From Manis javanica (Eukaryota; Chordata; Mammalia; Pholidota; Manidae), in assembly GCF_040802235.1 (NCBI RefSeq), contig NC_133156.1, positions 182,912,351-182,976,350 on the forward strand: a stretch of DNA of 64,000 nucleotides. Reading direction: 5' to 3'. The notes beneath the pieces are model-generated. The model was not told where the DNA came from, made no database searches, and was given only the letters and a program-made list of their open reading frames with translations. Numbering within the stretch: the first letter of the stretch is position 1; every line of letters begins with the position of its first letter. Position numbers and translations under genes: made by a program. Positions 21,446 to 33,676 of this stretch are shown here, piece after piece.

Positions 21446-23925
21446 AGCTACTAAATCAGACACACATGACTCACGATTCAGTAAAAGTCCTTAAAGAGGA
21501 AAGGACATTTTGTAGCTTCTTCATCAGGAACGCTTTCACACTGGTGTCAGAGACTCGCATTATTATGTTGAAGACTGTTAGCTCTTTCTCCTTTCCTTGG
21601 CTTACATATTGTGTCCATTTTGGCTTGCTGAAGAAAAGAAGCCCAGTGGCTCTTCATGGTCCTTCCTCAATTGTACAAAGACTTGGCTAAAGCTATGGAG
21701 ATACTGTAATATCCTTAATAATTGGATTACATTCTTAGCCCAGAACCATATCTTCCATAGTTTCTATAAGAGAGCAGGAAAAGGGGTTTATCATCCTTCC
21801 TAAGAAACAGATTATTCTAACCCATGCTATTGAGACAACTGGTTAGCCATTTGAAGGAAAAAATTAGTTTGATACCCTACTTCAATTCCTTAATCAAATA
21901 GGTAAATTCCAGATGATTTCTGCACTTAAGTGTAAGAAATGAAACTGGTACTAAAAAATATATAGTGAATATATAGATGAGAGAGACATTTCTAAGCAAA
22001 AACAAAAATCATAAATTATAAAGGAGAATAGATAGGTTTGACCTACATAATAATTTTAAAAGCTGCTGTTTTAGGAATTTGGAGCATTTAGGAATAAACA
22101 CAGATGGGTAGATTATAAAGAAAAACAAGAGAATGATTAGCATAAAATTCTATATAATGGTTACCTTTGGGGAGAAAGTTACTCAGCAATCATTACATTC
22201 AATTCAAAATGTGTACTAAGTGGCTATTATATAATTAGCATTATGCTTGCTATTATGTGAAAATACAAGATACTCCCACAATTAAGTAAGGGATCTCAGG
22301 GGGACTAGATTTACATACATGGAACACCTAAATAGCTGTCACAATCTCAACACATTTTATGGACCAAAATAAAATGTGGAAAGAACATTTATCATAAAAA
22401 TTTGAGGAATTTCAGGATTTCCTGGTCAGATGATGGAAAACCCTAAAGCAGAAGACTGGAAAGTATAAGTATCCTGAAATGGCTAGGAAATTCGGCTCTT
22501 TAGGATAAAGAGGCAAGTGGAAACTGTGGGAACCCGTGGTTCATTCCATTCCTATTTGTATGTCCTCTCTATGCCCTGTAAGGTCTGAAATCCATTTTTG
22601 CTCTTGTTTATATTTTGGTCTTTTCCACTCACTGTGTGTCTCTCAAAGACAAGAACCATGTCTCATTCACTGGCAAGTCCCTGGCACCAAGCTCAGCAAC
22701 TGGTACCAGATGGTTAGTAGGTGGGTGTTGAATGGAGGGATGAATGGGTGGGGCAGCATCACCCAGTTTACAACCCATAGACCATTCCTGTTCTTACATC
22801 CTTCCTACTCTTCTGTTTAACTTTCCTCTCTACCATGTAGGCCTGACATATTTCATTTGCCAAGATGCAAGATACAAAGAAGAGAGTGCTGGGGAAGTAA
22901 CAAATTAAGAGTCATTGTCCTACCTATTTCCCTAGGCCTTGAAGTCCTGGCTCTGCCAAGGGCTCCCTGCCAAGGGACAGAAGCTGCTCTCTCTCTTGCC
23001 AGCTTGCTGTGCTGACAGCTCTAATTGCTAAATGAACAGCCTGTGTTTCTAGTGAGAAGAGACATTTTCAAAAGAGTGTTTGGACTCTTGCAGCCCTGGG
23101 ACGAGAACACAGTATTGTGCAATCAGAAACTACCACCTCAGCAGGAGAAATCAGTACTGGATTTTCCATTACAGGAGGGATAAATTTGGAAGTTGGAGGC
23201 ATTCTTGGAATTTTGGTTCCCAGAGTATAGTGAGAACCTTCTGATTTGTAAAGAGGGCTGAGACATCCAAAGTTCCTTTGCGGATGAGCTTTGCTTTCAA
23301 GATGCAAGCTACTATATGAAAATAATGGTTTGCAAAATATGAATTGGTTAGTGGTGGTGATGGTGCCTAGGCTCTGCAACTGTATTCACAATATGAATCC
23401 TTAAAGTCCATCCATAAATAAGAATTTGTTGGATATGAGCATATGGAGTAGAGAAATCAAGAATTCTAAAATACAACCCTTAAAGAGGTAGGAGTTTTTT
23501 TGAAGAAAAAATCAAGCCAACCTGATGAAATAGTTAAAAATTCTGGACAAAAGATGCTAAGGATCACGTAACAGATAAAAGCACTCAGAAGAAGAAAAAT
23601 ACCAGTATTCCCAATGCCCTTAAACTAGATGAATTTGCAAGTGAATATTTAGATTATTGAAATCAAGAGAGACCTAAGAAACTGCTAGAGAAATTTGGAG
23701 GCTGTTTTATCAGCCAGCTCTCATCTCAGATATACTCTGCAAAGTCTCTTTATGGTAAAGACCTTCAGCCAAGTGTTTCTAGTTAACATTGATAATTGAT
23801 ATTATATTTTCACCCACATAGTCTTGATTTCTCATTAGTGTAATTAATTATTACATAGCAATATTTTAGTTTTCAACTGATCCATTTACAAAAGCTAATG
23901 TTTTAGCTTTCTTATTTTTAAGTTT
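21446..23925. other. No gene or recognised repeat
   Basis: AT-rich, apparently unique sequence with no domain-bearing frame. If a host gene spans this region it would be intronic. Confidence 0.3.
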
Positions 23926-23929
23926 CATT

Positions 23930-24290
23930 AAGAGAATATTTAAACAAACAGGAAAGGAAAGAATAGTCACAATAATGACCATGTAGTCATTACTTGAATT
24001 CAAAACTAGTTAGCATGTTGTCATGCTGACTTTATATGTATGTGTGTGTGTGTGTGTTGTTAGACCATATCAAAATTAATTTCAGTTATCATGACAGTTT
24101 ATTTGTTAAAGATTTTATCTTGTAGCTCTAAAAATTTAAGAATATTGCCCCAATTAACCACAATACAACCATTACAACAAAAAGAGCAATAATTCCCTGA
24201 TGCTAACATCCAGTACAGAATGTATTTTCTGAAGTATTCCAAATGCATTTTACAGCCATTTTAGGTTGTTATTTAAATGGTCATTGAAAT
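23930..24290 (+). mobile_element. Probable old L1M fragment
   Basis: 'gaatagtcacaataatgaccatgtagtcattacttgaattcaaaactagttagcatg' and the following A/T-rich order resemble the complement of the L1M-type segment at 4320-4700. A (TG)n tract is at 24039-24058. Low resolution. Confidence 0.35.
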
Positions 24291-24369
24291 CACCATTTCC
24301 ATTGAATAACTACTGTTAGTATTATTTATATTCTTAATTATATGATGTCCCCACCTGTCCTGTGTTAGA

Positions 24370-27300
24370 CTGAAGCCTAACACTGTGGGTGTCTCAGCCC
24401 TCTTTACAAATTCTGGCTAGACCCTTTTCCCCATTTTTTTGCCTTTGTTCCTCACCTTCCTTTCACTCAGCTCTCAACTTTCTAGCTTTCCTTGCTTCTT
24501 GTCATCCCTCAGACCTGACACCCCTGCCCTGTCCTGTCTTGGAGAGCTTTGGCTCTCTGCCACACAGTTTCTGGACCCACCCTCCGGAGCTTGTTCCCTC
24601 AGCTGTTCTGTCCTACTTGACCAAACTAGTACCATCATCAGGCAAACTAGGCCTTTGAGATCTACTGGGGTCCCCAGCTGGGGGTATGGGCCTTTTTTCA
24701 TTTAGCCCATGGTAGGTAGGGTGGAGAGGGATTTTAAGGACCATGGAAGATCAAACTATCATAGTTCAACTGTGTCAGTCTTTTTGTATCATTGCTGTGG
24801 CTGACCACTGCCTCATTCCTGCTCCCACCTCTCCTTCTGGCATCTTCAGATTGACACTATACTGAACTATATGTTTGGTGCTGTGCTCCAGGCCTCAACT
24901 ACAAGAAGGGATTTTCTGCATTCCAGTTGGACTAGGGCAGAACCTTCTTAGGGTAGGTAGAGAAAGGCCAGATCAGGGCACACAGGCATCTGAGAAAGCT
25001 AATGATTTGATGCTTCATTAAGTCAATGCTTAAAGAATATTTGCTTAAACTTCCTTTAAAGGAAGAGTCATGCACTGTATGACAGACATGGAGAGAGACT
25101 ATAGGTGGTCGCATACCACTTGCACACTGGACTCAACTAAACAAAGGCTTGAAATTAACTGAACCCACTCTTCCTTAAAAATAGTTGAGAAGTAGAGAGG
25201 AAGCAATATTGCCGAGGTCAAAATGTAGGAAGGGGCTGTGAGAGAGGGTAGTGACCCAAAAGACTGCTTAATTCCAGCTGTCCTTAGAGGCAATGTGTCC
25301 AAGCCAACTCCTTGACCTCTTCAGACTGAAGGCCAACGACCAGATCATCTCCTAAAGGACCAATGCCTGCCACCTACCAGCATTGCTTGGGCCCCTGGAG
25401 CCTTAGCTCCCCTGACACTTCATGCCAGAGATTCCAGATGTACACCACCTTCAGGGAGGCTGAGGAGCTACCCTGTTATCACCCCATTGTCCAAGTACAA
25501 GTGTCCAGTTGAACATTTGCCCAACCTGAGTTCTAGCCAAGCAGCTGCATTCCCTCTTCCAGCTTGAAGCTGAAGTTCTTCTCACAAACCATAGCACTAG
25601 TTCCCCAGTGAGAGCCCAGTGACCTTTGTAAAGTACTCCTACCAGGACTACCAAGGCCTCAACAGAGCCCATCACCATCTCCAGCAGCACAGGATGTCAC
25701 TAATGCCCAGTCACTCCTTTCCTACTCAGAAAGCACTACAATAGACCCATTCAGAAACCAAGGTGATAAGTTAGGTCCCTGGAAGTTGCTCTATAATCCA
25801 GAGGCTGTAGGCTTTGTTTATCTCTGCTCTAGCCTTATGGGAACCAGGCTAGCATTTTGCAATCTCTAGATACTTCACTTATAACAAAGCTATGGGGGCA
25901 ACTATCCCAGAGGGATGTCATGTCTGACAACTTGACCCTGTGTCCATTTCTCATGGAAGATGACCTCAGTGGGGGCCAAATATTACCCCATTAGGGTATG
26001 GGAATTCCAGCCTAAAATCAGCCATTAGGCATTGTTTCCTAAAGTCCAGGCCAGGACACGCATACCATCACAGCCTGCAGCAGCTGCCACGTGCAGGAAG
26101 TTCTCTTCACACCAGGCAGGCTGCCTCTTTGAATGTTCTGGGTTTTCAATCTCATACACTCTAGACAGTCAGAACTGCCAGGCCGACACTCTTTCTCTCA
26201 AGCTCATGGAACATGTTCTCAGACCGATGCTCTGTCATGATGCCTCTGGATTAGTTTTAACTAGCCCTGAATATGGTCTGAAAAGTAGAGTAAAAAATGA
26301 TATCCCACTCATTACTGCTACATGGAACTTCCACCCTGAAGTCAAGAAATTCCTGGGAAGCCTGAGGATTTAATGGATCCTCTCCATTAATTCTTTCCTG
26401 GTGCTTCTTTGCATGTTTGTGACCCAGCCTCTTATGGATATTTTCCATGTTAGCCCCTATATGCACCTCCATAGCTAATCTGTTCATCAGTGAGGTTGTC
26501 TTCTTCCACAGTCACTTGACTTCTGGCCTAGCCCTGCCTTTGCCTCCCAGTTTAGAAGGGCATATGCTTGTCCACCTGGACACTGTCCAGCATACACATT
26601 GCTGACCAGATGGGGTATCTCCTCCAAAGGCTCAAAGGGAACCTCTCATCGGTATCATCATGCCTCTGCAGAGCTCATCATTTCAGGATTTGTGCTGAAT
26701 AGTTTGTTGCCTCTCTAATCAGAATACCCCATCATGATCATGTTCCCACATCCCCCCTGTACTACCAGCCTGAAGCTTTGCAAGCTCACCGTAATGATGC
26801 TTCAATCTCTGTCATGTCTATTTGACCTTGAGCCTTCAAACCCACCAGCCCAGCCTATGGATCAGAATTAAGAATGATAAAGACAAGTTTTACTCACTTT
26901 AATTCAGTTCTTTCCCTAGGAATTAACTAACATCCTCTGAATTTTACTTCCAATCTGTTCTCACCCCCATTCAGCTCTTCTCAGTTCTTGACTCTTAACT
27001 TTGCCATCATCTGAAGCTTTGTTTCCACCCTTTCAGTTCCCTGAATGAACTTGGTTTTCTGGGCTTGACCCATTGAGTTCTTAAAGACTCTGTCTTGTAT
27101 GTACTGCTTTGGTACCTCAGTCATGATGTGTTAGATCAGGCTGTGGCACTAATCCCAAGATCTCAGTTTGTCACTCATTCTGCATGTCCACTCTGAGTCA
27201 GCAGGGAGTTCTGCTCATTGTAGTTACTTAAGAGACCCAAGCTGATGGAGACTCTATCTTACCACATGCTACATGATCACTGCGATAGGAAGATATAGCT

Positions 27301-28000
27301 GATAATGTTCTGATTCTTAAGATACCTGTTCAGAAATAACCCACATAGCTTTTACTCACATTTCACTGGCCAAAACAAATCACCTGTGCATGCCTAACTT
27401 TAAACGGGGAAGAAAATTGCAATCTACCATGAGTCTAGAAAAAATACTGGGCTGTTTCTTAATGAATGACAGGCCCAGAACCTACTTGTGATGGTCCATT
27501 TGTCTGTCACCCTTAGTCAAGGCCCACCCCAGTGCCCCAGTCCCCTCTGTCACTCCTTGTTCTTGGAAAAAACTTCCATTTCTTCACCCATGTTCATTCT
27601 TCCTACATTGGCACTACAGCCTGGCTCCTGCTCCCTACATTGCCCCTAAGATGAACCCTCAGGTATATCCTCTCTACTTTGGCTGCTGATTGTGGTCTCT
27701 GCCTTCTAGTTTGAGGCCATATAAACATGGGAAAGAGGTACTCTGCCCACATACTTTGCCTGGAATGCAACCAAAGCCAGAGTAGTCCTTGTCTGGCCCC
27801 CCTCTGACAGGCGAGGTTTAGAGACCCAGAGTCCCAGACTTGCAGCTGGAGGACACATACCAAAACTGTGTCCAAGGAAGTATGCCAAAGGCTAAGGAAC
27901 TCAGCCAAATTTAGTCATCATGCAAGGAGCCAGGCACCCGTAACAAGATCCTGAGACAAGGTCAGGAAGTTGGGAAACATGAGAGTAAAGACCCGTAGGG
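24370..28000. other. Unclassified block, GC-richer than flanks
   Basis: About 3.6 kb with more C and less A/T than its flanks and almost no simple sequence or young repeat. Frames of 60-113 codons occur on both strands but show no domain, start context or paired splice sites. It may be decayed LTR-retrotransposon interior or ordinary unique DNA. Confidence 0.3.
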
Positions 28001-28223
28001 AGGATGCTGCAAATAGAAACTCCATAAACAGGATCCCATATTCACATTTTAGGGTTTTCTAATTAAATGTCTTTAATCAAAGTAATGTCTACACATGTTT
28101 TACAAAATCAGTTTGTTTTATCAGGCTTTTTAAAATTGTAAACCAGGCTTTTATAAAAATCACCAGTCCTCTTCTCTGCCCTTAAGGCAACATTTTTCAA
28201 CTTTTTTACCTATTTCCTTTGAG

Positions 28224-28250
28224 ATGTGTGTGTATGTGTGTGTGTGTATA
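28224..28250. repeat. (TG)n microsatellite
   Basis: Interrupted GT-dinucleotide run ending in 'gtgtatacacacccc'. Confidence 0.85.
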
Positions 28251-28399
28251 CACACCCCAAAAAACCCCAAAAATGTTATTATATCCATATATTAATAACT
28301 TTGTTATATGGTATTGATGGGATTAATACATAAATCAAGCAATATAGAAATCAAATGTACAAATGCATATGACCTGATTGTTTCTCCTACAACTCCTGA

Positions 28400-28735
28400 T
28401 GCATGATCAATAGCAAAATGAATAAAACAAAACAGTTCCTACAACTCCGTGACTGCCCTCACATGGTTTTGGTGTCCTTGAGGAGCATCACGCCCTAGGG
28501 CTGGACTCAAGGTCAGATAATGATTGTGTGTTGATCATGTGTTGAACCCCCTACTCAAAATTCTTTGGATGTTTGGGTTCATTTGCTCAATAAATATGAG
28601 GAGTGCCTTTTTGGCATTACTCTTGCACTGTTAGACCTTGAGTCCCCTGGGTGGTCCTTTCAGATCTTTGGTAACTCATCAGGTCTCCTCCCTTATCTGC
28701 GGGTCAGAGGCAGGGAGGGACCAACATTGTTATAT
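28400..28735 (+). mobile_element. Old LTR related to the ERV-derived tail
   Basis: 'agggctggactcaaggtcagataatgattgtgtg...aaccccctactcaaaattc...catttgctcaataaatatgag' aligns with the terminal part of the retroviral tail at 80-185 and continues past AATAAATATGAG into a U5-like stretch ('gcactgttagaccttgagtcccctgggtggtcc') that the poly(A)-ended copies lack. This supports reading the tail's end as an LTR poly(A) site. Boundaries approximate. Confidence 0.45.
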
Positions 28736-28937
28736 ATTTATTCTTGGAATTTTTTTTTAGTTTTAGACTATCTCTTTAGTCTATCATCTTTCTGCTGTGA
28801 AATATGGGTAACTAGCTCTCTTATGCCACTCACAACATATTTTCCTTCTCCCTATCCTCCCAGTGTGGTTACATCCCAAATTTTGTTGAAACCATATTCA
28901 GTATTGACATGAGCATGATGATGTAAATATTGTCATA

Positions 28938-29690
28938 GAGGTAGCTGAGCATAATGGTTAAGAGTGAAAACTCTGAAGCTAGGTCACCTGGATTTGAGTC
29001 CTGCCTCTATCCCTGACTGTGTGTCATAGGCTAAATAATGTCTCCTCAAAGATGTCCACACCCTAATCCCCAGAATGTATGAATATGTTACCTTATATGG
29101 TGAAGAGGGCTTTGTAGATGTAATTAAGTTGAAGATTTTGAGATGGAGAGATTAACCTGGATTACCAATGTGGGTTCAATGTAATCAGCAGGGTTCTATT
29201 AAGAGGAAGGCCGAAGAGTTAGAGTCAAAGAGAGATGTAAGGATGGGAGCAGAAATCAGAGGGAGAGAAGACGCTATGCTGCTGACTCTGAAGATGGAGG
29301 AAGGAGCCCAGAAATATATGTAGGCAGCCTCTGGAAGTTAGAAAATGCAAGGAAGTGAAATATACCCTAAAGCTTCTAGATGTAATGCAGGCCTGCAAAC
29401 ACCTTCATTTTAGCTCATCAAAACTTATTTTGTACTCTGGCCTTCAGAACCATATGATAATAAATTTGTGTTATTTCAAACAATTAGATTTGTGGTAATT
29501 TGTTATAGCAGCAAGAGGAAACTAATACAGTGTGTGATCTTCAACAGGTATTTGGCCTTTTTACCAAAGATTTCTTGTCTACAAAATGAGTTGTTATGCA
29601 GATTAAATGAGTTAATAAATGTAAAAAATTTACAACAGTGCCTAGCACATAGTAAGTGCTGTATATATATTTGTAATTATTGTTTGTAGC
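28938..29690 (+). mobile_element. MIR SINE split by an MLT1 LTR
   Basis: The left half (28938-29024) reads 'gagcataatggttaagagtgaaaactctgaagctaggtcacctggatttgagtcctgcctct'. The right half (29530-29690) continues 'tgtgatcttcaacaggtatttggcc...gcctagcacatagtaagtgctg'. The interrupting LTR lies between them with a short TGTG-type repeat at both joints. Confidence 0.8.
29025..29529 (+). mobile_element. Solo MLT1-type LTR
   Basis: Nearly complete MLT1 pattern: 'ggctaaataatgtctcctcaaagatgtccacaccctaatccccagaa', 'tatgttaccttatatggtgaagagggctttgtagatgtaattaa', 'gaagatggaggaaggagcc', ending 'gataataaatttgtgttatttcaaac...taatttgttatagcagcaagaggaaactaatacag'. An ancient ERVL-MaLR solo LTR inserted in a MIR. 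Confidence 0.85.
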
Positions 29691-29999
29691 TAAGCCACTA
29701 AGGGTAGTATGATTATGTGCCTTTTCTTTTGTCTTTGCCTGCTGTCTATAATTCCTTCTTAGTCATCTATGAATTTATCACCAGCTCATTCCCAGCTATA
29801 TACAATTGCCCGTCAATATGGCCATACATAAAAGGTGACATATCCATTCCATTTTTTCCTGGGAGACATCACTCCTGGAACCCTAAGTGCTCCTCTCCAC
29901 TGCAAGCAGATTGCTCTCTGGACCTGCTGCACTGCTATTGCCCTTGTTGTTATTCTGGGGATCCACTTCATTCTTCTCTTGTCAGGTCTATTGTGTCTT

Positions 30000-30056
30000 C
30001 CTCCTTTCTTTCTTCCTTCCTTCCTCCCTCCCTCCTTGCCTTCCTCCCTTCCTTTT
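30000..30056. repeat. (TTCC/TCCC)n polypyrimidine tract
   Basis: A low-complexity CT tract. The long frames through it on both strands are repeat artefacts. Confidence 0.85.
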
Positions 30057-30257
30057 ACTTTTTCCCCAGCTTTACTGAGATACAATTGTGTGTTGCTCTT
30101 TCTTAATTACCATGCTATACTATCTAATTTTGATGGCATGCATCCTCCAATAGCTCCTGATAAAGGGTACCTGAGAGGCAAACTTGTTGATAACTTAATT
30201 GTGTGAAAATGTTTTCAATCCACCTTCCAAGTTAATTGATAGTATGTCAAAGTCTAG

Positions 30258-30602
30258 TTTCTAGGGCCATAGACTGAATATTTGTGCCCCCACCAAAAGT
30301 CATATGTTGAAACTTAATCCCCAGTGTGATAGCATTTGGAAGTGGGGCCTTTAGGGGGGTCATGAGGGTTGTGAGGGTCATGAATGAAATTAGTACTTCT
30401 TTGAAAGAGGCCCCAGAGAGCTGCCTCACCGCTTCACCATGTGAAATTATAGAGAAAAGATGGCTATGACCCAGGAAGCTGGCATTCACCACACATCAGA
30501 CCTTCTAGCATCTTGATCTTGGACTTCCCAGTGAGAAATCGATTTGTGTTGTTTTTAAGTCATACAGCCTCTCTTGTTATAGCAGCCAAACAGACTGGTG
30601 TC
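30258..30602 (+). mobile_element. Solo MLT1-type LTR (second)
   Basis: 'ggccatagactgaatatttgtgcccccaccaaaagtcatatgttgaaacttaatccccagtgtgatagcatttggaagtggggcctttagg' and the 3' end 'gttatagcagccaaacagactggtgtctaa' mark a diverged MaLR LTR. Confidence 0.8.
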
Positions 30603-31179
30603 TAAAACATTTAGGTTAGAAATAACTTCCCTTATAATTTTCAAAGTACTGTGCCGTTGACTCTGTCCTCCTGTGTTGTCTATGAAAAATCTGACTTTCT
30701 TGATTCCTGATTTTTTGTGTGTGATCTGTTTCTCTCTGGAAACTTTTAGGATCTTCTCCCTATCCCTACTGCTTTGCAAATGCTTTGACTTGAAGTCCAG
30801 CTTATATAATAAATAATCTGATTCTACTTTCTATATTTGACTGCTGACAGCTTTCAACCCCCACTCCTCCCTCGTCTCCTCTTGCCCCACATGCAGGCAA
30901 AGCAATGGACCCAGTGCTACCTCCTGTGGGAAGTTCAAACCATATAGTCCCAGCCTGTACATGAAATCCCTTACCACAGCCCTACTCACCGACCACAATT
31001 AAAACCACAGCCAGTTGCCCCTCCTGCCTCTCTCAAGACATTTTCAGCCCTGCCTTGGAATCTGAGGCATGGAAGACCTCATTAGGTGCATAATAAATCT
31101 CTTCATTCCATCTTGGTACATGTGTGGTATCATCAGTATGGACATCCAAATGTACTCCTCATCTGCAGAGTGCCCACAA

Positions 31180-31410
31180 CACAGCTCCACTACTTACACA
31201 CTGAACGATCTTGGGTAAATTATATAATCTTTCCCCCCCTCAATTTATCTCTTTGTAAAATTGGGATAATAACAGTACTCATATTATTGTTTTGAAGATT
31301 AAATAGTTAAAAATATTAAAGAAGATTAAATTAAAAGATTAAAAGAGATATATATTTAGTGCTTAGAGCTAGCACATAATAAAATCTCAGTGAGTGTTGG
31401 TTGTTACTGG
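31180..31410 (+). mobile_element. MIR SINE
   Basis: 'ctgaacgatcttgggtaaattatataatctttcc', 'gtaaaattgggataataacagtactcatattattgttttgaagattaaatag' and 'gcacataataaaatctcagtgagtg' give the MIR 3' half. Confidence 0.7.
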
Positions 31411-31699
31411 TACAAACACTTAACTCACTCTTGGGTACTTGTTGAGTTCTTTCAATTAAAGAACTCAGGTTCAGTTATGTGAGTTATATCCTTCTCTCTA
31501 TTCTCTATTTCTAGAACATCTCTCATACTTTGTCTCCTATATTCCATTGAATTTTCTTTTAATTTTGCTTAATGGGAGATTTCCTCAACCTTATCTTCCA
31601 GCTCTTCTGCGACCTTTATATCCACTCTCTTCTTTTTAGCTTATGGTAGACTCCCTGTTTTTTAATTAGCTACTTGGTTATCCAGACTTTGCACAATCA

Positions 31700-32045
31700 G
31701 GAATACTCTTCAAGCATCAAAGGACACTAACATCAGGAAAAAAAAGGCAACCCACAGAATGGAAGAAAATATTTGCAAATTATATATCTAATAAAAGATT
31801 AATATCCAGAATATATACAGAACTCCTAAATCTAAAAACCAAAAAAACAAACAACCCTATTAAAATATGTGCAAAGGACTTATATAGACATTTCTCCAAA
31901 GAAGATATACAAATCAACAGCACTAACAATTAGGACAATGCAGACCAAAACCCCAATGAGATACCACTTCACACCCATTAGAATAGCTGTTATCAAAAAC
32001 AAAACAACAAAAAACAACAAAAAACAGAAAATAACAAGTATTGGT
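31700..32045 (+). mobile_element. L1 ORF2 C-terminal region (left part, split by provirus)
   Basis: Plus-strand L1: 'aaaggcaacccacagaatggaagaaaatatttgcaaattatatatct', 'ttctccaaagaagatatac', 'ccaatgagataccacttcacacccattagaatagctgttatc', ending at 'aacaagtattggt' where the provirus begins. The element resumes at 36013. Confidence 0.85.
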
Positions 32046-32272
32046 TGAAAGGGTATCTCGCCGCGACCCTCCTTACCTCAGAAGGACTCAGGAGACACGG
32101 GCTCACGCAAAAGATTTTATTATCTGAAAGAAAAAATGGCTGCCCCTGGAGAGAGGGAGCAGCAGCTCATGGGTGAGGAAGCGTGTTTTTAAGGAGTAGG
32201 TGTAGAATGCATTCTGCGCTGGTGATTGGATCTTAAGGGGCTGGGGTCTTAGCACACCAGAATTTGCCTTCA
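32046..32272 (-). repeat. 3' LTR of the minus-strand provirus
   Basis: Read on the minus strand it begins TGAAGGCAAATTCTGG and ends TACCCTTTCA. A polyadenylation signal (AATAAA within GATAATAAAATC) lies near 32117-32125, and a weak TATA-like CTTAAAAAC is upstream. It is unusually short for a class I LTR. Confidence 0.9.
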
Positions 32273-32295
32273 TTCCCATCTTTGTCTTTTCTTAA
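32273..32295 (-). other. Polypurine tract
   Basis: On the minus strand AAGAAAAGACAAAGATGGGAA abuts the TG of the 3' LTR, the expected plus-strand primer position. Confidence 0.75.
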
Positions 32296-32374
32296 TTGGG
32301 CCTCTGAGAAACTGGGTACAGAATCTCATTCTCTAGCTACTTCCTGCTGGAAGGGGGCATAGATTCTGGGGTTA

Positions 32375-32855
32375 GCAAGGCCATTGCTGTAGAGTTGGGG
32401 AAGGGCAGGCATCCTGAGAGGATTTGTGATGCCATCTAGCTGGTTTCGTTATTCTTTGTGAGAAGGCCTTGATAGCTCTGGAGAACTGGTTGACAGTATG
32501 GTTAGAAATTTTCAAAATTTTATTTTGAATGAATTTTTGGAATAGGTTAATGAAGCAGGGCAGGAAAAGGAGAAGAATAATAATAAAGGTAATAGGGGCT
32601 AGGAGGGGCAGGAGCCAATTGAAGAGGTAAGGGAACAAATTGTTAGGGGAGTTTTCTAAGAGTTTGGAGGCTTGTTCATGGAGGTGTTTTGCACCATCCC
32701 AGACAAGACTGGATTTGTTGGTGTAGAAGCAACATTGTTCTTGGAATAGGGCACTTATGCCACCTTATGCAGCTGTAAGGAGGTCCTGTTTGGGTTGTAG
32801 AGTAGATTACTGGAGGATTTGTAATCTGTGGAATTGAAGGTGTAAGTGGTCCCAT
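32375..32855 (-). pseudogene. env: env TM (C-terminal part) remnant
   Basis: Read leftward from about 32855, the frame shows the end of the immunosuppressive-like region (DLLTAA), the gammaretroviral cysteine cluster (EQCCFYTN, near 32730), a short ectodomain, then a membrane-proximal and hydrophobic anchor (FPYLFNWLLPLLAP, then a run of Ile/Leu) around 32500-32640 and a cytoplasmic tail ending at 32372. An in-frame stop near 32757-32770 and the absence of SU and the fusion peptide mean no functional envelope. The upstream end is the deletion joint with RT. Confidence 0.8.
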
Positions 32856-32859
32856 TGGG

Positions 32860-33676
32860 ATGGAGGAGAATCGTGAAGAATACATTTTAGAGGTTAAAGA
32901 TGGAGAAGTAAGTAGCAGAGGTGGGGATAGTGGATAATAGGAGTTAGGGACTACTGGATGGATTGGAATAACAGCTGCACTGATAATTCTTAAATCTTGA
33001 ACTAGCCTATAAGAGCCATTAGGTTTTTTGATAGCCAGTATCAGGGTGTTGTAAGGGGAACTGGCTGGTCGTAGTAGCCGCTTGTATATAAGTTCCTGGA
33101 TAATTGGCTGCAGGCCCAGTAAACTCTTGAGGGGCAGTGGGTACTGAGGTTGAGAAGGAAAAGAGGTAGGGTCTTTAAGTCTGATAATTACTCGGGGGCA
33201 GGTGGCGATAGAGGGGGTGAGGGTATCCCAGACTACAGGGTTGACCAGATGGGGTGGCAGAGGAAAAGGAGAGGGATGTCGGTTTGCAGCGGGTTGGAGG
33301 GTGAGTAAAAGTGGGATTGAAGGCGAGTCAGGGTTGAGGTGCGGTCTAGGAGTGAAAGTAATGGAAGCTCCAACCTTGTGTAATAGGTCTTTTCCCATAA
33401 GGGGGATGGGACAATGGGGAATCACCAAAAAGGAGTGAGAGAGGGCGATGCCTCTAAGGATGCAGTGAAACATGGGAGTTTGTAAAGGTTGATAAGGTCC
33501 TCTACCCCAACTATAGAGGACTGTGAGAGGGAGGTAGGTCCCCAAAACTCCTTCAGGACTGAGTAGGTGGCCCCGATGTCCAAAAGGAAAGAGATGGGCC
33601 TACCCGCTACCACAATGGTTACCCTGGGCTCCTGTACAGTGATGGTAGTGTTCAAGTGGAGGAGTCCCAGGCCCCC
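32860..33676 (-). pseudogene. pol: pro-pol remnant (protease and N-terminal RT)
   Basis: Directly after the gag stop the same frame continues into protease: the active-site loop reads LLDIGATYSVL near 33570-33590, with Ile in place of the usual Thr/Ser of D-T/S-G. A frameshift occurs between 33545 and 33422, after which the other frame gives the protease C-terminal part (HSFLVIPHCPIPLMGKDLL) and the RT fingers (LILAIKKPNGSYRLVQDLR, near 33000). RT motif A can be traced near 32870-32920 in yet another frame. The YxDD region, RNase H and integrase are deleted. Non-functional. Confidence 0.85.

Noticed and set aside
29717..30206. Frames of 90-129 codons on both strands
   Set aside because: They pass through a (TTCC)n tract, which is open in all phases.
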